A DNA stretch of 64,000 nucleotides from NCBI RefSeq assembly GCF_000699445.3, contig NC_067200.1, forward strand, positions 10,085,450 to 10,149,449, given 5' to 3'. The notes below the pieces were generated by a model. The model searched no databases. It saw only the letters and a program-made list of their open reading frames with translations, and was not told the DNA's origin. The DNA comes from Schistosoma haematobium. Lineage: Eukaryota > Platyhelminthes > Trematoda > Strigeidida > Schistosomatidae. Shown piece after piece: positions 1 to 10,660 of this stretch (position 1 is the stretch's first letter; every line of letters starts with the position of its first letter). The translations under genes were made by a program, and so were the position numbers.

Positions 1-1429
1 GGGCATTTCTTCGGACTAGTTACATTTAATGAATATGTTTCACTGAATATTGAAACTAGAAAAATTACTTTCCTTGAAGCTTTTACGGTACGTTTAAATT
101 TGCTCGCTGTCATTCGACAGCATTTGTATTTGTTCTCGAATTCGCTTAGCGTAATTGTGGCTTCGTGAAGTGTTCTGAACAATGTCAGACTGTAGTCAAT
201 ATTTCGTATTGCATTTCTGAAATTCATACACCTCAGATAGTCATTTAATAACAGTCATTTAGACCAGTGACATAAGAAACCTTAAGATTTATCTCGAATA
301 TTTTGAACGACAGAATTGATGAGGCATAGATGAGAATGTAACGCCGATCTCCACGGTACGATCTAAATTCGAAACTCAACGTACTACATTTCTATTTCGA
401 TTGTTCTTATGGATTATGATTATTTTTGTTGTGGATTGATATTATCACCATTCTCAGTACACGTTCTTCATCCTGTAAACATTTTTGATTAAAATTGAAC
501 ATTACTAACGACAATAACAAGCCATGATATTTGACGTACGAATTGAGTAAGTCTGTTCTATTTTAGAAAATTACAGCACATTTTTATTGTTGTGATTTCT
601 CTCTGCCTACTTTTCTCCTTCACCTACACATCGATTTATTCATTTTTATAAACATGTCTTATGAAAATTCAAACGATACGTAGTTGCATTACTTGACGGT
701 AAAAGACAGGATCGATACAATGAGGAAGATGATAAGCTTTTTTATTCCACAATTAGACAGAGTTGACTCAGTATGACATATGGAAAAGATGATCAGGGAA
801 TAGATCACGCATCATGTGTCCATCGTTCTTGAGGATACGCTTAGCTCCCTCAATATGCTTGCGCTTTCGAACGTGTAGTAAAATGAATAGAAATTTTAAA
901 TGCTCTTGTGGATTTATTATAAATATATGAGGAATCGATCCCTCTGCTTTTTGGCGATCACTGTTTCAGTTGCCGTAACTCCTGAAGACAGTCAGTTATT
1001 TTTCATCTAGGATCAAACGACATATGCACAAATCTTTATCGATAAAAGAAATAAATTAGCGTCCAGCCTCCCGTAAGTGAAGAGAGTTAAAGTATTGGAG
1101 ATCTTGGTTTCACTTGCTGATTCCAAACGAAATGAATGAGCAAACAGCTAAAATACAATGTGATACCTATATGTCTGATACCTATGTTTGGCCAGCTTCG
1201 AAGTTATCATACAATAATGCAGATCTCTGATACGCAGTTGAAAAACATACGATAACTACATACGACCCAAGAATTTTATAAATAACACAACAGTGATTGT
1301 TTTCACTTGATTTCCTTAAGGGAAGTAGTAATCTCCTATAACATGAGAATTCTAATCATTTTGTCAGTCACATGAACAGATTATCAGGAATCGAAATATT
1401 TTATTCTAACTAAGGTTTATATTACACCC
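1..1429. other. AT-rich non-coding stretch
   Basis: No reading frame, repeat end or RNA gene that I can support is visible here on either strand. Frames are short and carry no recognisable motif. The base composition matches the rest of the window. It may be intergenic or intronic sequence, or repeats too decayed to recognise. Confidence 0.5.
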
Positions 1430-1690
1430 ACTAAACAGAATAGAGTATAGACAATGCCATATTATCTGATTACGAGATGGAATGAGGTGATAGTTGACAA
1501 CAAAGTATGATCATTACTGTTTCTATAAACAACTGATTTCAACAGAAACAAAATCAACACGTTGTTTACACTGATATTAAAGAGAAATAATAGAACTTGG
1601 TGTTATGTTGTATTCAATGCGGTGAATTGAACAGAATTCGCGAATTATTAAATCATATTCCTAAATGCTCACAGTTCAGAGGTCTTTGTT
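1430..1690 (+). repeat. Dispersed repeat A, copy 1
   Basis: This stretch is related to 4412-4735 in the same orientation. Both copies share, in order, a segment around AATGCCATATTAT, a segment around AATGAGGTGAT, the motif ACACGTTGTTTACACTGA, and an end around CCTCAATGC/CCTAAATGC. This copy stops where the decayed RTE begins. Identity looks moderate with several indels, so it is an old pair. The family is not recognised. Confidence 0.5.
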
Positions 1691-3135
1691 TCATTAACGG
1701 GAGTGACATATATAAGAAGGTCAGTGTGTGCTGCTTCGATCTCCGGTGGACTCAACGAAGCAGGTCTATCCAAGAATTGCTGGAAGTATTCCACCCATCT
1801 ATTCCTCTGATCTTGAATCTCATTGACTGACTTTACTACTTTGTCCTTTATCGGTCATCTGGTTTACTATATGTTCCTGCCAGTTTGTTTGTCGTTTCGT
1901 ATAGTTGTTTCATGTTTCCTTCAGCTACAGCTTTATCTGCTCTCGTTACAGAGTCTTCCACGTACTTTTGCTCGTTGGCTGTAATGCTCCTCTTCACTTG
2001 CTGCTTTGTTTCAGTGTATTCAGCTCGGGCCTTGATTTCCTATGTTATTGTTTGGCTGTTTTTGATTGTTTTCTCCTTGTTCCTTTTATATTGAATCTTG
2101 TCCAGGTTTTCATTAGAAACTCATTGATTATGATGATGCTTGTTGCGTCCCAGAACCAACCGAAACATCGAAGTTAGTGCTTGTTTGTTTCCTTTCCATA
2201 TGTCCTCCACAGTCGATTATTCTCCTATGGGTGGATATTGTAGGCCTTATAACCTGTTAATGAAAGCTATCTTGAATTCGTTGAGTCTGTCAGCACCTTG
2301 AACAAAGACCGTATTGAACCTTCGTAATGCCGTTTATCCAGTTGTCCATTGCTTCCTCAACTTCAGTTTCATCTTGGCCACAATTGGGTGGTGATTTGAA
2401 GCCATGTCAACCCTCCTATTTATCCAGCTACTTTCACTGATGCAAATATGATCTGTCTGGTTCTATGTAGTATGATCCGGTGAGACCCGTGTAGCTCTGT
2501 GAATGCATTTGTGGGGGGATGTTGTGCTGTCTATAAATAATTTGTTGACTGCACATGGATTTACAAATCTCTCCCTATCATTTCTTTCTTCCAGTCAGTC
2601 AGTGTCCTCCCATGATATTTTCAAACCCAGTGTTATACATTGCTACTTCGGCGTTTAGGTCTCCAATGAGGATGATCAGGTCTCTTGCCGAGATCTTATC
2701 CATGATCGGTTGCGCAACCTCAAAAACTCGATCTTTATAGTTGTCGTTGCTATCACCGTTGTGTGCATAACATTGAGTAACATTCATTGTGGTTCCCTAC
2801 TTCTTTGTTTCGGAGGATGCTTTGGTGTTCATGGGTTCATGAGATTCCAATCGCACAAGTGCTTGAGATGCTTTTTTACATTGCATCAGAGCAAACATTT
2901 GAGTGTGTGGAGCACCTTCTTCATCGTAAATACAGTACATTAGCATCTCTACCGAATCCAAACCATTTGCCTAAGTTGTGTCCAATGGGTTTTGCTGATA
3001 TTGAGCACTGTCAAGTTGCACTTCTTCATTTACAAAATGATTGAATGGTCCTCCTGGTCTCACACATTGTCCGGACATTTCATGTATCTACATTAATTAG
3101 GCGTTGTTCTGGTTATTAGAAAGGAGTTGGTCTTT
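1691..3135 (-). mobile_element. Decayed RTE-type non-LTR retrotransposon (endonuclease part and linker)
   Basis: Read on the minus strand, this follows the better-preserved element at 7163-10362. The short frame at 2599-2787 keeps NVTQCYAHN and LIILIGDLNAEV, which correspond to IIQCYAPTN and LTILMGDFNAKV of that element; these are apurinic endonuclease motifs. The part at 1760-2160 matches the linker between endonuclease and reverse transcriptase. Stops and frameshifts interrupt everything, so no product is expected. The 3' part with the reverse transcriptase is absent, and the outer limits are approximate. Confidence 0.75.
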
Positions 3136-3507
3136 TGACGTTGAAATATTCTCGGCTTTGTCATGAAGCATCACAGTTGTGGTGCAAGAACATTCTATTA
3201 ATTCCAGGTCACAGTTCGTATGCTATAATTTGTTTATTGTGGTCAGCATAATTTTAACGACGTCGCATTCTGAACTATAGAAATGCTGACTTCATATTAA
3301 ACCCTTCTCATTTACTTGGAAATATGATCGGCAATAACCTGAGACAAGCTACAGGGGTAACTTAAATAAACATTTATGTGAACTGTCTAGTCAATGCAGT
3401 TTCGTGTTAACTGCAGTCTTCTGTTGCTAGGTTTGAAGCTATTACGAGTTCACTGAATCTGCGATCGAGAACAAAGACTCAGTGACCAAAGATCAATAAG
3501 CTATATA
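3136..3507. other. Non-coding gap
   Basis: I see nothing recognisable between the decayed RTE and the possible solo LTR. Confidence 0.4.
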
Positions 3508-3822
3508 TTCTGATGCGCCCCAGCTCCGTTAACTAGAGGAAGAAGTCCAAGCATTCTGCAAACAGCCAGAAACGAGCGATAACAATCAACACAAATCAAA
3601 ACGTATATATACAGCACAAAATCGTCCCCGAGGAGAGTAACCAAATAGCATACTAAAAGACGCAACGGACTAATAGCATTTAAGATATTTCCCAAATACG
3701 GCATGAAGGTGGCAAGAGCGCTCTTGGCGCGAAAACAAAGATATACAAATTTTCTAAATAAAATTAGAGAATGACGTCATTTTCCTGGTGAGTTGTGGGG
3801 ATCTAACGTCCCCAACATCTGT
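3508..3822 (-). repeat. Possible solo LTR
   Basis: This block is more GC-balanced than its flanks. On the minus strand it starts with TGTTGGGGACGTTAGATCCC and contains a TATATATA motif about two thirds of the way in, as a retroviral-type LTR would. No tRNA primer-binding site, polypurine tract or gag-pol coding sequence lies next to it, so it would have to be a solo LTR. The 3' end on the minus strand does not show a clean CA. This is an inference from shape only. Confidence 0.3.
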
Positions 3823-4411
3823 AATAAGAATGCTTCTTTTTGGGGTGATCCACTTTAATTCTGTCGAATTGAAATCCAGCCACATATAGAATTCGATTGC
3901 TTCCAATAAACTATGATATCCAACCTTATTTAATGCTCGATGAAAGCATACATTTGGTTAATAGTCAAATGTGTTTATCTAGAGTATCGGCTAATGATTA
4001 GTTTATCCGTCACAGTGAATGGTATTGAAAGATACACAGAACGTGCTGTGGATTAGTTAATCACGATTATCCTCCACAGTCTCCTTCAACAATATACACA
4101 GGACGAGATAACTAGTCTAGTTTTAAAAAATAGAATTTATTAATGGACGTTTCATAGATTGATAAATCACGGACGTGAAACTGGATGATTTCATGAGAAA
4201 ACGAGCACTAGATTCATTTGAAATTAATTGGTGAATGGTTACAGTGTTCATTCATAGCTGCAGCAAGATCTTCTATGAATCGACAACCATGAAATTTGTT
4301 TTCACTTCATCTTCTGTTTAGAAAAGAAGTAAAAATGGGTAAAATGAGAATATCACTCATCTTTGATTTTTGTATGTAGGTGATTATCGGCCAAATAAAC
4401 AACATGTTATT
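3823..4411. other. Non-coding gap
   Basis: I see no gene, RNA or repeat here that I can support. Confidence 0.4.
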
Positions 4412-4735
4412 AGAAAGCGATACAGAATAAAGAATACCATATTATTTGATTGATGAGATGTAATGAGGTGATCAATGATAACAAAGTATAATCATGGCTG
4501 ATTCTATAAACAAGAGAGGTCAACACAAATATGCTGTTGTTCATTAGACAAACACGTTGTTTACACTGAGATTGAGGAAGAAGTAATCAATATTACTTTG
4601 AATATTTTATTGGATATTACAGAAATGATAGAAGTTGATGTTATTTAATATTCCATGGGCAGAATCAGACAGAATTGTCAATTCTTTGGAAATCTTATTC
4701 CTCAATGCATACGATATACAGGTTTGTGGTGTTTG
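4412..4735 (+). repeat. Dispersed repeat A, copy 2
   Basis: Partner of 1430-1690 in the same orientation, about 3 kb away, sharing ACACGTTGTTTACACTGA and several flanking blocks in the same order. This copy has an extra segment in the middle that is missing from copy 1. Unclassified. Confidence 0.5.
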
Positions 4736-4941
4736 TATGAAATAAGTTTGGTGTAACGAGGCGATTGACAAGTGTTCGTGATAATTAACTTCATGAAGCC
4801 GCTTTATCTACGATTCAATGAATATTGATTGAGACAGTAACTTAGGAATGCTAAAATAGTTAACTATTTCCATACATTCATACATACACTCTGGGCCATA
4901 ACAAGGCATTTGGCAGCCTTGATAAAATATCACAACCATTG

Positions 4942-5135
4942 CATTGAATCCTTCATTTGCGAATTTCCATCATTTGTTCATCACATTCTGCATGATTCTT
5001 CCAGTCCACACTCTCTTTTTTCCCTTATATTCTCTTCAACTCGATCTTCGTAGCCTTCTGCTGTCAGGTTTTCCACTTCCGATCGGTGTTACAAACTACT
5101 TATATCGACAGACAGAAGTAGTATACACCACAGCT
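4942..5135 (+). repeat. Repeat family B, copy ending in a palindrome
   Basis: A degenerate member of family B, also seen at 13620, 27995, 31420, 38330, 42650, 44895, 54935 and 63660. Recognisable blocks are CTTCATTTGC near the start, a pyrimidine-rich TTCTCTTCAACTCGATCTTC middle, CTGCTGTCAGG, and a terminal hairpin: ACTACTTATATC, a GACA loop, then GACAGAAGTAGT. Confidence 0.55.
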
Positions 5136-6113
5136 GTATGATTTTTCATTCCACCTTACTCGTTTTTCCCATTGATGACTTATGCTAACTGGAGAAATTC
5201 TGATAAATATAGAACAATCTATATTTCGCTACAATTCGGGACTCAATCACAGCTCTTCTTTACATGTTATTGTTCACTCAGCCTTTCAGTCTTAAGAATG
5301 TAAACTATGAAAATAAAAAACAATGAATCACAATTCAATAATTCATGTCATCAAACACCAATCTCCTTGATGATTTATTACACATGTTTTTCTTTGTATT
5401 TCATCTAACAGAAGTATACATTTCGGTTTTTGTTTTGAACAAATGAATTCAACTTGAAATATAAGTGTAACATTCATTATGTTGATTATCAATAACTGTC
5501 TTTCCAGTTACTTGATTTCTGACGGTCACGTAACGATTTACTTGATAAAATGATATTTGTATCGTGGTGCTGAGACGCGGTTGACTATGAACACCACTTG
5601 AATAGGACTATGTGCCAGTTGACCGCTAAAATCCCCTTTAAGCCAAATATCAGAAGGCAGTTGATGGCTGTTGTCGAGATGCATATTTTAGCGACCTCGT
5701 GGTATCAAAAGGATACCGAGATCGTGGCAAAGGAGTACGAGCATGGTTACCGAACGTAACCGAAACCGTTCAAGTTCACAATCAATAGAGTACTAGTAAT
5801 ATGGCTATCTTTTGCAAACAAACGAGCACAGTAAAACAATCACTCGTACAGTTGGTTATAATAATGATTACTTCTATTAAACCCATCGCGTTCTCTTGAT
5901 ACAAGTATGTCACTACATATTCAACATTGCAAACTGTGATCAAATATTGAAATTATTGAGAGAAAATCTGTTACTCACATGGTTGATGTTGATGATGTTG
6001 TATTTTTGAACTGACTTGTTGATTAGTTTCCCCATAAAGATGGTCTCTTATATGTTCTATGTGCCAAGTGTTTGGTTTCTCTATTGGAACACAGGTAATT
6101 CAACTCCACCACA
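5136..6113. other. Non-coding stretch
   Basis: No supported gene. A somewhat more GC-rich block at about 5560-5770 contains short mirrored segments around GATACCGAGATCGTGG, but no family is recognised. Confidence 0.4.
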
Positions 6114-6434
6114 GTGATCAGACATCATCATTCATTGTTCATCTGTGTAACTCAGTATAGTCATTTCGTTTCTACTGCAGTTATTCCTATTGCTACTCCA
6201 AACAATGATACTTCCATGCATTTTCCTGTTAAACTATTCCATCACCAAATATCTATAGATGAGCTTATAATATTACATTCTCAATCAAGTAATTTTAGAG
6301 TTAATTTGAGAAAATCCACATCTGACATGGTCAGTAAAGAAAGTCTGAGTCAAAAGCTCGATTTATATGGGGACATAACAGGAGCTAGACTACGAGTACT
6401 CAACATAACTGAAGTCATCTGGATCAACTCCTGA
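6114..6434 (+). CDS. Uncharacterised 106-codon reading frame
   Basis: An open frame from an ATG with a mixed composition (not low complexity) but no motif, signal peptide or membrane segment that I recognise. Sequence just downstream (about 6490-6545, around TCCACGACTGAATCATCAGA) resembles 58980-59030 (TCCACGACTGGATCATGATA). The region may therefore be part of an old dispersed repeat rather than an exon. It is one of the few longer frames outside recognised elements, so it is recorded with low confidence. Confidence 0.15.
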   Translation: MIRHHHSLFICVTQYSHFVSTAVIPIATPNNDTSMHFPVKLFHHQISIDELIILHSQSSNFRVNLRKSTSDMVSKESLSQKLDLYGDITGARLRVLNITEVIWINS

Positions 6435-7162
6435 AAACCGAAATAATATATCCAGAAGAGGTATATCCAGCCTCCATGTTTACCGTGGTCCACGACTGAA
6501 TCATCAGACACCTGAAATGCATGTGATAAACCTATTATCCCAATTCTCTTTGTGATTATCTCTTTTCTAATCCACATTGATTCTTTTCATCGTAATTACC
6601 TTGACTATACTCGTTTTATTACATATTATATTCACACAACGTTGTTATTATTATCACCATTATTATTAGTATTATTATATTGATAAAAACGTGGAACCTC
6701 ACTACAAGTCATTCTGACCTTCATGAAGTGACCTTCTTAATTCACAAATCACACCATCTTCAATTATTTCCATGGTAACAGATGAGAATGTTCATCATTG
6801 TTCATATATAACTATGTTTAAAATCTTCTGATCTAAAAATATCATTTAAACCATATTAATTCAGTGCTAGGAATTATGCAAAATCTTTATTTAAAAGAAT
6901 CATGACTTCTCATGGTGAAAGTAGAAATTCTTTGGAAGTTACGAGGTCTGTATGTCAGATGTAACTGAAATAAGAAGACAAAACATATCACCGTTCACGG
7001 TATAAATGAAACCCATGTATTGCATGTTGTGCAGAAAAAGATTAGATTCGAGAAATCTGCTGTTATATTTTGATCATGAGTGAAACGTAAACAATCTGTT
7101 CAGAACTATCATTACTGATCCTTGTGTATTTGCGTGTACGCTACTAGAAATTTTGCATTCAT
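6435..7162. other. Non-coding stretch with short TTA repeats
   Basis: A short ATT/TTA-rich run lies at about 6640-6690. Otherwise nothing recognisable appears before the 3' end of the RTE element. Confidence 0.4.
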
Positions 7163-7395
7163 TGATTACTTACTTACTTACTTACGCCTGTTACTCCCAA
7201 TGGAGCATAGGCCGCTGACCAGCATTCTCCAATCCACTCTGTCCTGGGACTTCTTGATAGTTCCATCCAATTCTTGTTCATTTTTCTCATGTCTATCTCC
7301 AATTCTCGGCGTAATGTGTTCTTTGGTCTTCCTCTTTTCCTTTGCCATTCAGGATTCCATGTGAGGGCTTGCCTTGTGACGCAGTTAGGTGCTTT

Positions 7396-7791
7396 TCACA
7401 ATGTGTGTCCTATCCACTTCCAGCGCTTCTTCCTGATTTCTTCCTCCACTGTGATCTGGTTTGTTCTCTCCCACAGTAGGTTGTTGCTAATAGTGTCCGG
7501 CCAATGGATCTGAAGTATTTTGCGTAGACAACTGTTAATAAACACCTTAATTTTCTGGATGATGGCTTTTGTAGTTCTCCAGGTTTCTGCCCCATACAGT
7601 AGAACTGTCTTGACATTTGTATTGAAAATCTTGACCCTGATGTTGGATGACAGTTGCTTTGAGCTCCAGATGTTCTTCAGTTGTAAATATGCTGCTCTTG
7701 CTTTGCCGATCCGCGCCTTCACATCTGCATCAGATCCACCCTGTTCATCAATGATGCTGCACGAATATGTAAAGGTTTTTACATCTTCCAA
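7396..7791 (-). pseudogene. RTE reverse transcriptase, C-terminal part
   Basis: This continues the reverse transcriptase frame after a stop that replaces a glycine-type codon between TID and EDLEDVKTF. Typical RTE C-terminal motifs are visible: [29 protein letters not shown] and [11 protein letters not shown] second in-frame stop follows HTL, where related copies continue with an arginine-rich tail (that tail is still readable in the fragment at 27715-27990). It is therefore a nonsense-split pseudogene piece, not a separate gene. Confidence 0.85.
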
Positions 7792-7797
7792 ATCTTC

Positions 7798-8889
7798 TCA
7801 GTCAATTGTGATTGGATTGGTGCACGCTGTGTTGTATCGGAGAATATTGCTTTTCCCTTTGTGTATGTTGAGACCTACTGCTGCTGAGGCTGATGCAACA
7901 CTATTTATCTTCTCCTGCATCTGCTGTTGCGTTTGGAATAGAAGGGCCAGATCGTCTGCGAAGTCTAGATCATCCAACTGCATCTTAGATGTCCATTGTA
8001 TCCTGCGCTTCCCTTCAGACGTTGACGTCCTCATGATCCAGTCAGTCACCAGGAGAAAGAGAAAGGGTGAGAGTAAGCAACTTTGCCTAACACCGGTCTT
8101 CACTTCGAACGACTTTGTCAACTGTCCTCCATGCATGGTTCTGCAGTGTAATCCATCATATGAGTTCTGTATGATATTGACTATCTTCTGAGGCACGCCG
8201 TAGTGTCGAAGAAGTTTCCATAGTGTTGTTCTGTCCACGCTATCAAATGCCTTTTCGTAGTCAATGAAGTTGATGTAGAGTGATGAGTTCCATTCAATTG
8301 ATTGTTCCATAATGATCTGTAGAGTTGCGATTTGATCTGTACACGATCTATCCTTACGGAATCCTGCCTGTTGGTCACGAAATTGGGCGTCTACGCAGTC
8401 CTTCATCCTGTTTATCAATACCCCGTTGAAGACTATTCCCGGTATTGAGAGAAGAGCGATGCCCCTGTAGTTATCACACTTGCTGAGATCGCCTTTCTCC
8501 GGTATTTTGATCAGTAGTCCTTCTTTCCAGTCTGTTGGTACTTGTTCTCCATCCCAAATCTTATTGAAGAGAATGTGGAGTATCCGTGTAGTTGCCGCTA
8601 CGTCTGCTATTAGTGCCTCTGCTGGGATGTTGTCCAGTCCTGCTGCTTTGCCACTCTTGATTTGTCTGATGGCCATGCTGATTTCTTCAATTGTTGGTGG
8701 GCCAACATTGGTTGGGAGGTCCGTTGGTGCTGGAGCTGGTCGATTCAAGAGTTCTTTAAAGTGTTCTACCCACCTGTTTCGTTGTTCATCGATGTTGGTG
8801 ATTACCTTGCCTTCCTTGCTTTTCACTGGTCGTTCTGGTTTGCGGCGATTTCCAGAGAGTTTCTTTGTCGTGTCATACAGTTGTTTCAT
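7798..8889 (-). pseudogene. RTE reverse transcriptase, catalytic domain
   Basis: The frame covers most of the reverse transcriptase palm and fingers. KSGKAAGLDNIPAEAL marks the start of the domain; INFIDYEKAFDSVDR and LDFADDLALL hold the catalytic aspartates (the FADD box, known as YADD in many relatives). KTGVRQSCLLSPFLF is the conserved block usually read as RQGC, so a Gly-to-Ser change is present. The domain itself is uninterrupted, but it is cut from the endonuclease upstream by a frameshift and from its C-terminus by a stop. It would polymerise cDNA at the nicked target if intact. Confidence 0.9.
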
Positions 8890-9028
8890 GTTTCCTTCTT
8901 TTCATACAGCATTTTCCGCCGTCGTTGCTAAATCTTCCACATATTTACGTTGTCGGTTCTGATACTCCTCTTCACTTGTTTGTTTATTTCCGTGTATTCA
9001 GTTTGTGCCTTGGTTTTTCTGCTCTTGT

Positions 9029-10171
9029 TCAGCTGGTATTGATCGCTGCCTTCTTGTTTCTTCTTTCTTGAATCTTATCCAGTGTATCAACAGTGATCCA
9101 TTCCTTGTGATGGTGCTTCTTGTGACCCAGGACCTCATGACATGTTGAAGTGATTGCCTCTTTGATCCTCTTCCAGTTGCTCTTCACAGTAGTTCCTTCT
9201 TCATTGAGGAGATCATGAAAGACCTGGAACTTGTTGCTGAGGACTATCTTCAATTTGTTGAGTTTGTTAGTATCCTGGAGAAAGGCCGTATTGAACTTTT
9301 GAGAGATTATCCGTCCCGTTTTCCAGTACTTCTTGAGTTTCAATTTCATCTTGGCGATCAGCAAGTGATGATCTGATGCTATTTCAGCTCCTCTCTTGGT
9401 TCTCACGTCCTCTATAGACCTCCTGAACGTTTTGTTGATGCAAATATGGTCGATTTGATTTTGCGTGGTGTGATCCGGTGAAGTCCTTTTGGTTTTGTGA
9501 ATGCGTTTATGTGAGAATATGGTGCCGCCTATGACCAGCTTATTGAAGGCACATAGGTTTGCAAATCTCTCACCATTTTCGTTTCTTTCTCCCAGTCCGC
9601 GTCGTCCCATGATGTCTTCATATCCAGTGTTGTCCGTCCCAACCTTGGCGTTGAAATCTCCCATCAGAATGGTCAGGTCCTTTGTTGGGCACTTCTCGAC
9701 GATTGACTGCAGCCTATTGTAGAATTGATCTTTAACTTCATCATTGTAGTCGTTGGTAGGCGCATAGCATTGGATGATGTTCATTGAAATGCCCTCTTTC
9801 TTTGTTTCGAAGGAGGCTTTGATGATCCTTGGTCCATGAGATTCCCATCCTATAAGCGCATTTTGCGCTTGTTTGGACAGCATCAATGCCACTCCTTGTG
9901 TATGTGGTGCATTTTCTTCTTCATGGCCGGAGTATAACAGGAGCTCTCCTGTAGTTAGTCGTTGTTGTCCAACTTGTGTCCAATGTGTTTCACTGATCCC
10001 AAGTACCTCTAGGTTGTATCTTCTCATTTCTGCAGCAATTTGGAAGGCTCTTCCGGTGTCCCACATTGTACGAATATTCCATGTACCTAAATAAATAGTC
10101 GCTCTGGTTGTCAGAAGGGCCATCGGCCTCGTAACGTCTGAAGGGATTCGGCTTTCATCATGAGGCGTCAT
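9029..10171 (-). pseudogene. RTE apurinic-type endonuclease domain
   Basis: The frame opens with an ATG shortly after the 5' leader. It carries the endonuclease motifs in order: YLGTWNIRTMWDTGR near residue 27, VLGISETHW (metal-binding Glu), IIQCYAPTN, ILMGDFNAKVG (Asp-x-Asn), NQIDHICI, and the catalytic SDHHLL His. This domain nicks target DNA to prime reverse transcription. The frame then runs into the linker and ends at a premature stop (9029). The linker at 8890-9028 is frameshifted relative to the reverse transcriptase. The domain looks intact but would be expressed without its polymerase. Confidence 0.9.
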
Positions 10172-10520
10172 AATTCTTCTAAATGAAGACCTTCTGACTC
10201 CCAGGGCAGAGTTTAAAAGGTTTGAATAATTTTTTCTGGTTAGCGTTTTTTTAGCGAGTTAGTTTTCTACGGGATGGGGACGCTAACCCCATGCCCAACC
10301 CTCCTCGTTTATCTGGGCTTGGGACCGGCAGTAGCCCCCGGAGGGACTTCAGGCGGAGTTGCATTCATTGATATGCATTATTTATTATCTTAGTAAATGT
10401 GATCATATCAATTCTGAATTATATGTCATAATCGTTACAGTCTTTATTACAGAACATGAACTCCGTTCAAACACAGTGCAGTTATTTAGTTGGTACTGAG
10501 TGAAATTTTCTTAAATATGG

Positions 10521-10660
10521 GATGCAGGTTCATCCAGCTGACGAGTCTCGATTATGATGAAATGCGCGTCATGGATTCCACTGCCTATCACCATCTATCT
10601 CTGTTTATAAAACTCAAATAATCTCATTTTGTATCATTATCATCAGGATCTTGGTTTGGA
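10521..10660 (+). repeat. Sm-alpha type ribozyme repeat, truncated 5'
   Basis: Contains GATGCAGG, the hammerhead module and the downstream part ending in CTATCACCATCTATC, as in schistosome Sm-alpha repeats. The tRNA-like 5' half seen at 12390 is missing or unrecognisable. Confidence 0.7.
10531..10578 (+). ncRNA. Hammerhead ribozyme, Sm-alpha type, core intact
   Basis: CTGACGA at 10538-10544, GAAA at 10559-10562 and the cleavage triplet GTC at 10568-10570 are all present and correctly spaced. Stem I pairs ATCCA with TGGAT; the base pair next to the cleavage site is lost (A instead of C). Stem II is weak (three pairs, one wobble). Self-cleavage is plausible but slower than for a consensus copy. 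Confidence 0.7.

Larger units (their letters stand above)
7163..10362 (-). mobile_element. Nearly full-length RTE-type non-LTR retrotransposon, inactivated
   Basis: The element is about 3.2 kb, as expected for the RTE clade. It runs on the minus strand from a GC-rich 5' leader (about 10180-10362) to a 3' end with short tandem repeats (ACTT units on the + strand at 7169-7184), typical of RTE tails. One coding region joins an apurinic-type endonuclease (9029-10171) to a reverse transcriptase (7396-8889). It would move by target-primed reverse transcription. A frameshift in the 8890-9028 linker and two in-frame stops (at 7798-7800 and 7396-7398) break the protein. This is the best-preserved copy in the window and the reference for many fragments here. 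In schistosomes the closest known relatives are SR2 and SjR2. Confidence 0.9.

Noticed and set aside
5560..5770. GC-richer block considered as an exon or ribozyme
   Set aside because: No open frame of useful length and no hammerhead core could be found.
7520..8191. 223-codon + strand reading frame
   Set aside because: It lies antisense to the RTE reverse transcriptase, whose motifs are clear on the minus strand. The + strand translation has no domain.
8480..9071. Overlapping + strand frames of 68-160 codons
   Set aside because: Antisense shadows of the RTE reverse transcriptase and linker.
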